Shown: piece after piece, positions 1 through 4,448 of the stretch
Numbering within the stretch: position 1 is the stretch's first letter
Layout of the letters: every line of letters starts with the position of its first letter
Assembly: GCA_946620335.1 (NCBI GenBank)
Contig: CAMONF010000302.1
Span: 1-7,749 of the forward strand
DNA: 7,749 nucleotides
Direction: 5' to 3'
Source of the DNA: an uncultured Clostridia bacterium
Lineage (GTDB): Bacteria > Bacillota > Clostridia > Lachnospirales > Lachnospiraceae
Made by a program: the position numbers and the translations under genes
The notes under the pieces: model-generated
Told to the model about the DNA's origin: nothing
The model's input: only the letters and a program-made list of their open reading frames with translations
Databases searched by the model: none

Positions 1-191
1 AGTGGGAATGAGGGACGGTTCCTTTTCCCAGTTTTTTGGAAGTGAGGAAGGGGAAAATGGGAATGAGGGACGGTTCCTTTTCCCACTTTTCATTTTATGA
101 AAAGTGGGAAAAGGAACCGTCCCTCATTCCCATTTTCTCACTTTTTCTTCTTCGAAAACTGGGAAAAGGAACCGTCCCTCATTCCCACTTT
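1..191. repeat. Nested inverted-repeat block, four copies of a GGGACGGTTCC element
   Basis: Four copies of one short element lie here: two in plus orientation (about 1-37 and 57-90) and two in minus orientation (about 100-133 and 154-192). The inner pair forms a perfect 40-bp inverted repeat (54-93 with 97-136) around a 3-nt loop, and the outer pair folds around it. Each element has the core GGGACGGTTCC followed by TTTTCCCA. The block begins directly after the stop codon of the minus-strand lipoprotein gene. The same element recurs near 2756-2881 and 6268-6397. It resembles REP-like or MITE-like intergenic repeats of Bacillota, some of which are mobilised by REP-associated IS200-like transposases. 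No transposase is present in the window, so the mobility mechanism is inference. Confidence 0.9.
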
Positions 192-1457
192 TTACCCGAA
201 GGCCTCGGCCAGCCGGGCGGCGGCTTTGCCGGGCTCGAGGGATTCCTCGGTCAAGGCCCGGATGATATCCTTGTAGAGGCTCTTGTTGTCGGATGGAAGA
301 GCGGTGGCGAACATGGTGAAGATGCCGCGCTCGTCGGCCGCGGCCAGGACGTTGGCCGTGTTGGGCTGGTTGCCCTGGATGCTGTGGCCCTGGATGGGGT
401 CGGTGAAATAGCTGTTGTCGTAGGAGACCAGGGTGTTCATGTAGTAGTCAAGGAAGCTGATGGCGGCACTGACTTCATTTTCCGTGAGGGCAGCGGAGAG
501 CTGGACCATGTCGCCGGTCGCGGCCACCCGGCCCTCGACGGAGGGGAAGGGGAACCAGCCGAATTCGTCGGGGTTCACGCCGTGGTCGGTCAGGAAGTTG
601 TCGCCGCCCTGGTCGAAGATGGACATGGCCGCCTTGTGGGTGCGGAGCAGCTCGTAGACCTTCCCGGTCTTCCGGTCGTTGAATTTGGACTCGAAGAACC
701 CGAGCTCTGCGAACTCCTGGTAGATGGCCGCAGCCTGGATCACGGCGTCATTGTTCCAGGAGCTCTTCAGGGCGAGCATGCGGTCATGGGAGGCGCTGCC
801 GGCGTAGTATTCGATCAGACACTCCAGGAAATAGGAGGTCTGCTGGCTGCTCTTCCCGGCCAGGGCGAAGGGTACGATGCCGGAGGTCTTGAGGACGGCG
901 CAGATATTTTCCAGCTCCTCGAAGGTCTCCGGGACCTTGAGACCCTTCTGGGCGAAGAGGCTCTTGTTGTAGTAGACGCCGAAGGCGCTCAGGCTGGTGG
1001 GATAGCCGGCGATGCTGTCATTCATGGTGACCATTTTCAGCGCGGAGGGGCGGAAGAGGGAGGCCCAGTCGCGTTCCATGGCGAACTGGGTGAGGTCGTA
1101 GGTGAGGCCGTTCTCCGTGTAGGAGCGGCTGTCCGGCCCCGGCGAGGTGGCCCACATGGAGGGCAGCTCGCCTTTTTCCGCCGCCTCCTTGAGGGCGACG
1201 GAGAGCTCATCCCGCTTGTAGAAGGTGCAGGTGACATTCACCAGGTCCTGGGTGGCGTTGAAGGCGTTCAGGGCCGTCTCGAAGGTGCCCTGGTCGGCCG
1301 CGTCGACCCAGAAGGTGAGTTCGGCGGCTTCGCTTGCGGCGGTGTTATCTTCTTCGGGATCATTCAATATGGGGCCGAAGGGGGTGTCCGTGGCGGTGCA
1401 GCCGGCAGTGAGCACGGCGGCAAGGCCTATGGCCAGCAGGGTTTTTATTTTTTTCAT
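192..1457 (-). CDS. Lipoprotein extracellular solute-binding protein (family 1, probable sugar ABC transporter)
   Basis: This 421-aa protein should be exported and lipid-anchored on the outer face of the membrane, where it would bind a solute, probably a carbohydrate, for an ABC importer. The N-terminus has two lysines, a hydrophobic core and the lipobox LTAGC with the anchoring Cys at residue 20, followed by an acidic linker rich in D, E and A. The mature part looks like a CUT1-type binding protein: ELTFWVD opens the first lobe, GVYYNKSLF and VPETFEELE are the typical middle motifs, and AAMSIFDQG lies in the second lobe. The length is normal for the family. The start is supported by AAAAGGA at 1464-1470, 6 nt from the ATG. 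No permease or ATPase gene is adjacent in the window, so the substrate is unknown. The stop codon abuts the repeat block on its left. Confidence 0.9.
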   Translation of the reverse strand: MKKIKTLLAIGLAAVLTAGCTATDTPFGPILNDPEEDNTAASEAAELTFWVDAADQGTFETALNAFNATQDLVNVTCTFYKRDELSVALKEAAEKGELPSMWATSPGPDSRSYTENGLTYDLTQFAMERDWASLFRPSALKMVTMNDSIAGYPTSLSAFGVYYNKSLFAQKGLKVPETFEELENICAVLKTSGIVPFALAGKSSQQTSYFLECLIEYYAGSASHDRMLALKSSWNNDAVIQAAAIYQEFAELGFFESKFNDRKTGKVYELLRTHKAAMSIFDQGGDNFLTDHGVNPDEFGWFPFPSVEGRVAATGDMVQLSAALTENEVSAAISFLDYYMNTLVSYDNSYFTDPIQGHSIQGNQPNTANVLAAADERGIFTMFATALPSDNKSLYKDIIRALTEESLEPGKAAARLAEAFG

Positions 1458-1463
1458 CGGTAG

Positions 1464-1470
1464 TCCTTTT
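1464..1470 (-). promoter_or_regulatory. Ribosome binding site of the solute-binding protein gene
   Basis: On the minus strand AAAAGGA lies 6 nt upstream of the ATG at 1457. It fixes the start that begins the signal peptide. Confidence 0.7.
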
Positions 1471-1520
1471 CATCTGATCGATTGACAGGGCAGGCGTCCG
1501 TGATCACCGTGAGTCCTCTT

Positions 1521-1530
1521 GAGCATGCTC
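1521..1530. promoter_or_regulatory. Perfect 10-bp palindrome in the lipoprotein gene leader, possible operator
   Basis: GAGCATGCTC is a perfect palindrome about 30 bp downstream of the predicted -10 box. A second short palindrome, GTGATCAC, lies nearby at 1500-1507. Such positions suit a repressor site, but palindromes this short can occur by chance and no regulator is encoded in the window. Confidence 0.25.
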
Positions 1531-1560
1531 AGTGACCGGGTGCCGGACGAATATATATCC

Positions 1561-1588
1561 ATTTTACCTGTTTTTCCGGCAATGTCAA
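1561..1588 (-). promoter_or_regulatory. Probable sigma-A promoter of the solute-binding protein gene
   Basis: On the minus strand a perfect -35 box TTGACA (1583-1588) is followed after 16 bp by TAAAAT (1561-1566). Transcription would start near 1554 and give a leader of roughly 95 nt before the ATG at 1457. It lies downstream of the terminator-like hairpin at 1734-1761, so the gene appears to be transcribed independently of the array unit further upstream. The sub-optimal -10 box and 16-bp spacing lower certainty a little. Confidence 0.6.
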
Positions 1589-1733
1589 TCGAAGGGGGCG
1601 CCGCCTTCTGCCGACGAACATGGCGTGCTTCACGGTTCTTTCATTTCCCTCGCACTGATCGCAGCTGTGAAGCATGTCTGCTCCGCCCGCCAGAGGATGA
1701 AAATGGGATGAAAGACCCGGCGGGCAGGACAAC
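1589..1733. other. Gene-free stretch with two inverted repeats
   Basis: No convincing reading frame lies between the lipoprotein promoter and the terminator of the array unit. There are two imperfectly explained inverted repeats: TGCTTCAC (1626-1633) with GTGAAGCA (1667-1674), and GCCCGCC (1685-1691) with GGCGGGC (1719-1725). Both have long loops. They might be protein sites or chance. Confidence 0.4.
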
Positions 1734-1761
1734 AAAAAAGACAGGCATCTCTTCGCCTGCC
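1734..1761 (-). terminator. Intrinsic terminator of the minus-strand array transcript
   Basis: On the minus strand GGCAGGC (1755-1761) pairs with GCCTGTC (1740-1746) through seven pairs, one of them G-U, around an 8-nt loop. Six T residues (1734-1739) follow directly. This is the classic form of a Rho-independent terminator and would end transcription coming from the promoter at 2592-2620. Confidence 0.75.
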
Positions 1762-1774
1762 GAATAAAATGGTT

Positions 1775-1816
1775 AAGGGCTATCTGATTGTATTTCCCGC
1801 TAATCAGATAGCCCTT
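1775..1816. terminator. Strong 15-bp hairpin, bidirectional terminator or attenuator
   Basis: AAGGGCTATCTGATT (1775-1789) is perfectly complementary to the segment 1802-1816, leaving a 12-nt loop. In the plus direction a short TTTT run (1815-1818) follows. In the minus direction the tail is weaker (TTAACCATTTTATT), but a better terminator comes about 15 nt later. On the minus strand the stem starts one base after the stop codon of the seven-codon ORF at 1817-1840, a geometry typical of leader-peptide attenuators. Which role applies cannot be told from sequence. Confidence 0.65.
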
Positions 1817-1840
1817 TTAATGAATATTTAGAAGTTTCAC
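1817..1840 (-). CDS. Seven-codon micro-ORF (MKLLNIH) with strong Shine-Dalgarno
   Basis: GTG starts a seven-residue frame (MKLLNIH) that ends with TAA at 1817-1819. The Shine-Dalgarno sequence AAAGGAGG (1848-1855) is the strongest in the region and sits 7 nt before the start, which is optimal. The stop codon touches the base of the 15-bp hairpin at 1775-1816. This looks like a leader peptide whose translation could influence that hairpin. No structural gene follows within the same transcript before the terminator-like hairpin at 1734-1761, so the usual leader-peptide logic has no visible target. It could also be a chance short frame, but the quality of the ribosome binding site argues against that. 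Confidence 0.45.
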   Translation of the reverse strand: MKLLNIH

Positions 1841-1938
1841 TGTATAACCTCCTTTACTTTATTTAGTTGTGACTTCCAATGTTCGGGGTCTTCGCTTTTT
1901 TCTTATCTGCCAGTCCTTTTTGTTGTTTCGATCCTGAT

Positions 1939-1992
1939 CTATATCGGATGTCTGTTCCTTTGGAATGCTGGCTTTTGACCACTGAAGTACAT
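1939..1992 (-). other. Two degenerate array copies spanning a 17-codon frame
   Basis: Two decayed relatives of the array unit lie here on the minus strand. The first keeps CCGATGTACT around the start (ATG at 1990-1992), but the third codon is TTC instead of a stop and the Shine-Dalgarno is weakened to TGAGG. It reads on for 17 codons (MYFSGQKPAF and onward). The stop TAG of that frame falls inside the second decayed copy, which has CCGATATAG in place of CCGATGTAC. Coding status is doubtful. The similarity to the array is clear for the first copy and moderate for the second. Confidence 0.45.
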
Positions 1993-2101
1993 CGGATTTT
2001 GCCTCAGGGTGATTGATGGGCTTTCGGGGGGTGAGAGATCTGCCTTTTAACCGGTATCAGGGCTTTTCTCTGAATGCCATTCAATCAAGTGGGGTAAGGT
2101 T

Positions 2102-2530
2102 CTTAGTACATCGGTCCGTCCTCCGGATCTTGAAGAGGTCTCCTGGCTACTAACCGTTCAGTACATTGGTCTGTCCTCCGGGTTGTGTGTGGTCGTCAGT
2201 TGCTAAGTACTCAGTACATCGGTCTGTCCTCCGAATGATGAAGGGGTTTTCAGGTTACTGACTGCTTAGTACATCGGTCCGTCCTCCGGATGTGCTGGGG
2301 TTGATGGGTTACCGATTAATTAGTACATCGGTCTTTCCTCCAGGTGGTGGGTCTATGTGCTGCTAACCACTCAGTACATTGGACTGTCCTCCGATTAAGG
2401 TGCTGTGGTCTTCTTGCTGCCGACCGCTTAGTACATCGGTTTATCCTCCAAACAGTAGTGAGAAATCTTTCCTGCGAATGAAACAGGTCTTTTTGGGGGT
2501 CGGCTGCTTAGTACATCGGAGTGTCCTCCT
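2102..2530 (-). repeat. Tandem array of eight Shine-Dalgarno plus ATG-TAC-stop units
   Basis: Eight copies of a 24-bp core lie at 2102-2125, 2157-2180, 2210-2233, 2265-2288, 2319-2342, 2370-2393, 2427-2450 and 2507-2530. They are spaced 55, 53, 55, 54, 51, 57 and 80 bp apart. Read on the minus strand, all eight have GGAGGA, then exactly 7 variable nt, then ATGTACT, then AA or GA. This gives ATG-TAC-TAA in copies 1, 4, 5, 7 and 8 and ATG-TAC-TGA in copies 2, 3 and 6, numbered left to right. The 7-nt gap varies in sequence but not in length. A weaker conserved stretch of about 13 nt (near GCGGTTAGTAACC) follows the stop, then an A/C-rich linker with few G. The spacing is not a multiple of three and no frame stays open through it, so it is not a repeat protein. 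Repeats are too degenerate and linkers too similar for CRISPR. I do not recognise the family. Confidence 0.9.
2103..2111 (-). other. Representative two-codon ORF (copy 1): ATG-TAC-TAA
   Basis: This is one of eight equivalent minimal reading frames. The others lie at 2158-2166, 2211-2219, 2266-2274, 2320-2328, 2371-2379, 2428-2436 and 2508-2516, all on the minus strand. Each encodes fMet-Tyr then stop and is preceded at 7 nt by GGAGGA. In bacteria, minigenes with a strong Shine-Dalgarno and one to a few sense codons are known to release peptidyl-tRNA early (the lambda bar minigene AUG-AUA-stop is the classic case). Whether these are translated is not known. Confidence 0.6.
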
Positions 2531-2591
2531 GGACTTTAGACTGATTATTATGTGGGGGGTTTTTGCTGTGGTTGTTTGTTTTGATGGTCCC

Positions 2592-2620
2592 ATTGTAATG
2601 CATGTTTCTATATTTGTCAA
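2592..2620 (-). promoter_or_regulatory. Near-consensus sigma-A promoter driving the minimal-ORF array
   Basis: On the minus strand TTGACA (2615-2620) is followed by exactly 17 bp and TACAAT (2592-2597). Upstream, 2621-2675 is strongly A/T-rich and could serve as an UP element. Transcription would start near 2585, about 55 nt before the Shine-Dalgarno of the first unit (2524-2529), and run through all eight units to the terminator at 1734-1761. Promoter, array and terminator are all consistent with minus-strand expression. Confidence 0.8.
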
Positions 2621-2755
2621 TAGATTTCTGAAATAAAAATTTGAAGTATAAAAATATCAAAATATTCAGATAATTATGAGGGCGAAGGGGAGCCGTTGGA
2701 GGTATTCGCGGCTGAAAATAAGAACATTCATGTCTGTTGGTACAATTGCGAAATA
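2621..2755. other. Gene-free spacer
   Basis: This stretch between the array promoter and the second repeat block is A/T-rich up to about 2680. I see no gene or RNA in it. The plus-strand frame through 2379-2636 is antisense to the array and has no ribosome binding site, so it is not called. Confidence 0.5.
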
Positions 2756-2881
2756 TGGGAGGGGACGGTTCTTTTTCCTACTTTGGAGAAGAGAAAAACT
2801 GGGAATCAGGGACGGTTCCTTTTCCCACTTTTCGATATTCGAAAAGTGGGAAAAGGAACCGTCCCTGATTCCCAGTTTTTC
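2756..2881. repeat. Second palindromic repeat block of the GGGACGGTTCC family
   Basis: A diverged plus-orientation copy (about 2756-2783, with one T added in the CCTTTT part) is followed by an essentially perfect 43-bp inverted repeat (2793-2835 with 2839-2881) around a 3-nt loop. Compared with the other blocks the arms read GAATCAGGG and CCCTGATTC rather than GAATGAGGG and CCCTCATTC. The change is present on both arms, so pairing is preserved. The block ends about 14 bp before the predicted -35 box of pyrC. Confidence 0.9.
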
Positions 2882-2894
2882 ATTTCCCCTTCTG

Positions 2895-2924
2895 TAGACA
2901 CAGGGAAACAAAATGAGCTATGAT
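2895..2924 (+). promoter_or_regulatory. Candidate sigma-A promoter of pyrC
   Basis: TAGACA (2895-2900) and TATGAT (2919-2924) are separated by 18 bp. Each box has one or two mismatches to consensus. Transcription would begin near 2931 and leave a leader of under 40 nt, too short for a typical PyrR attenuator, and I see no PyrR-type anti-antiterminator here. Confidence 0.45.
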
Positions 2925-2957
2925 AAAGAAAGATTCCGCAGTACATCTCAAACGACC

Positions 2958-2963
2958 AGGAGG
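2958..2963 (+). promoter_or_regulatory. Ribosome binding site that decides the pyrC start
   Basis: AGGAGG lies 4 nt before the ATG at 2968. The frame is open further upstream to an ATG at 2920, but that codon has no Shine-Dalgarno, overlaps the predicted -10 box and would add 16 residues (MIKKDSAVHLK and onward) not expected in dihydroorotase. Confidence 0.75.
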
Positions 2964-2967
2964 CATC

Positions 2968-4233
2968 ATGCTTTTAATAAAGAACGCCCGGGTCATGGAC
3001 CCGGCCAGTGGCTATGACGGACAGGCAGACATACTGACAGACGGCGGGAAGATCGTGAAGATCGCGCCCGGCCTTTCGGAGAGCGCAGCGGATCAGGTGA
3101 TTGACGCGGCGGGGTGCGTGGCGGCACCGGGGCTGGTGGACGTCCACGTCCACTTCCGCGATCCCGGGTTCCCGGACAAGGAGGACATTCTGACCGGCGC
3201 CAAGGCGGCAGCGGCCGGCGGGTTCACCACGGTCATCATGATGGCCAACACGTCGCCCAAAATCGATAACACGGAGACCCTGGCTTACGTCCTTGAGAAG
3301 GGTAAGAAGACGGGCATCCACGTCCTCTCCTGCGCCAACGTGACCGTGGGTATGCGGGGGAAGGAGCTGACGGAAATGAAGACCCTGGCCGAAGCCGGCG
3401 CCGTGGGCTTCACCGACGACGGCGTCCCCATTCTGGACGAAGCGCTCTGCCGGCGGGCCATGGAGGAGGCGGCAGCTCTTGACATGCCCATCAGCTTCCA
3501 CGAGGAGGACCCGGCTTACATTAAGAACAACGGCATCAACCGCGGGAAGGCCAGCACTTTCTTCGGCATAGAGGGCTCGGATAGGCAGGCGGAGATCAGC
3601 ATGGTGGCGCGGGACGCCGCCCTGGCCGCCGAGACCGGCGCCTGCGTCGAGATCCAGCACATCAGCGCTGCCGAGTCGGTGGAAATCGTCCGCCAGGCAA
3701 AGGCGGCGGGTACCAACATCCACGCGGAGGCCACGCCCCACCACTTCAGCCTGACGGAGGAGGCCGCCATCAAGTACGGGACCTACGCGAAGATGAACCC
3801 TCCCCTCAGGGAGGAGCGTGACCGCCAGGCCATCATCGAGGGACTTCGGGACGGGACGATCGATATCATCGCCACGGACCACGCCCCCCACACCAAAGAG
3901 GAGAAGGCGAAGCCCGTCACGGCGGCGCCCAGCGGCATCATCGGCCTGGAGACCTCCCTGCCTTTGGGCATCACCGAGCTGGTCGGCCCCGGCCATCTGA
4001 GCCTCATGGCTCTTCTGGCTCCCATGACCGTCAATCCTGCGCGCCTCTACCATCTGGACGCCGGGTATCTGGCGGAGGGGGGACCGGCGGATGTTGTCAT
4101 TTTCAATCCGGAGGAGACCTTTGTCGCCGGAAATTATGCCTCCAAGGCGGAGAATACCCCCTTCACCGGCCGTGAGCTCAAGGGGCGCGTGCGGTGGACC
4201 GTATGCGGCGGCCAGGTCGTGTACGAGGCATAA
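2968..4233 (+). CDS. pyrC: Dihydroorotase, class I
   Basis: This cytosolic zinc amidohydrolase of de novo pyrimidine synthesis converts N-carbamoyl-aspartate to dihydroorotate. The 421-aa length is normal for the class I (bacterial monofunctional, PyrC/PyrX-like) family. Visible landmarks are DVHVHFRDPG with metal-binding His60 and His62, KEDILTGAKAAAAGG at 71-85, FTDDG with Asp151, SFHEED with His178, QHISAAESVE with His231, the substrate-loop segment KMNPPLREE at 275-283, and ATDHAPHTKEEK with catalytic Asp304. All expected catalytic residues are present, so it should be active. The start is chosen from AGGAGG at 2958-2963. No other pyr gene is in the window, which means pyrC is either isolated here or separated from the rest of the pathway. 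The long minus-strand frame across it is a shadow of its high GC content. Confidence 0.95.
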   Translation: MLLIKNARVMDPASGYDGQADILTDGGKIVKIAPGLSESAADQVIDAAGCVAAPGLVDVHVHFRDPGFPDKEDILTGAKAAAAGGFTTVIMMANTSPKIDNTETLAYVLEKGKKTGIHVLSCANVTVGMRGKELTEMKTLAEAGAVGFTDDGVPILDEALCRRAMEEAAALDMPISFHEEDPAYIKNNGINRGKASTFFGIEGSDRQAEISMVARDAALAAETGACVEIQHISAAESVEIVRQAKAAGTNIHAEATPHHFSLTEEAAIKYGTYAKMNPPLREERDRQAIIEGLRDGTIDIIATDHAPHTKEEKAKPVTAAPSGIIGLETSLPLGITELVGPGHLSLMALLAPMTVNPARLYHLDAGYLAEGGPADVVIFNPEETFVAGNYASKAENTPFTGRELKGRVRWTVCGGQVVYEA

Positions 4234-4320
4234 AGACAGGTGATTTCGCATAGAATTTACGGTCCGTGGCAGTCGCGCAGTGAAGATTATACACTCGAGG
4301 GGAATGTTAAAAAACAGGTG

Positions 4321-4364
4321 GTCCGATCGGCGAACGGGGAATGAGTGCCCAAAGCCGGTCGGAC
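4321..4364 (+). promoter_or_regulatory. Stem-loop in the ABC exporter leader, possible structured RNA
   Basis: GTCCGATCGGC (4321-4331) pairs with GCCGGTCGGAC (4354-4364) over 11 positions including one G-U. The 22-nt loop can hold a further GGG/CCC stem. Downstream, GCCGGCC near 4388-4394 could pair with GGCCCGGC near 4418-4425, just before a run of five T and the ribosome binding site. The 215-nt gap between pyrC and the exporter thus has room for an attenuator or riboswitch. I cannot match it to a known class. Confidence 0.4.
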
Positions 4365-4436
4365 TGCGGGATCAATGCAGTTGTAAGCCGGCCATATTAC
4401 GGGAGATGAGGTGCTTAAGGCCCGGCCCTTTTTAAG

Positions 4437-4443
4437 AAGGAGG
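4437..4443 (+). promoter_or_regulatory. Ribosome binding site of the ABC exporter
   Basis: AAGGAGG lies 5 nt before the ATG at 4449 and supports that start. The long minus-strand frame covering 4287-6392 has no such support. Confidence 0.8.
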
Positions 4444-4448
4444 ATTTT

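Larger units (their letters stand above)
1734..2585 (-). ncRNA. Predicted 850-nt transcript carrying the minimal-ORF array
   Basis: The boundaries are inferred from the promoter at 2592-2620 and the hairpin plus T-tract at 1734-1761. In transcript order it contains a short leader, eight Shine-Dalgarno/ATG-TAC-stop units, a 160-nt section with degenerate units, the micro-ORF MKLLNIH, a 15-bp hairpin and the terminator. It contains no conventional protein gene. It is unlike any riboswitch or structured RNA class I recognise. It could be a regulatory RNA, a ribosome-binding decoy or the remains of a repeated mobile element. The promoter of the next gene (1561-1588) lies after the terminator, so it does not look like a simple 5' leader of that gene, although readthrough cannot be excluded. 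Confidence 0.5.

Noticed and set aside
36..1463. 475-codon plus-strand frame
   Set aside because: It starts in the repeat block and is the complement of a well-supported lipoprotein gene; the Gly/Val-rich translation is typical of a shadow frame.
1529..1735. 68-codon minus-strand frame
   Set aside because: It overlaps the predicted lipoprotein promoter, has no Shine-Dalgarno and shows no recognisable motif.
2102..2530. CRISPR array
   Set aside because: The repeated cores differ from copy to copy, the spacing is irregular (51-80 bp), linkers share sequence with each other, and no cas gene is present.
2379..2636. 85-codon plus-strand frame
   Set aside because: It is antisense to the array and its promoter, has no Shine-Dalgarno, and its composition reflects repeats and not a protein family.
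2666..2923. Small frames across the second repeat block
   Set aside because: They translate the palindromic repeat on either strand (similar DGSFSHFS-type peptides appear at all three blocks), which shows that they are repeat by-products.
2974..4251. 425-codon minus-strand frame
   Set aside because: It is antisense to pyrC, which has all its catalytic motifs, and has no ribosome binding site.
4388..4436. Intrinsic terminator before the exporter
   Set aside because: The GC-rich pairing is interrupted and the T run sits next to the ribosome binding site, so I mention it only as part of a possible leader switch.
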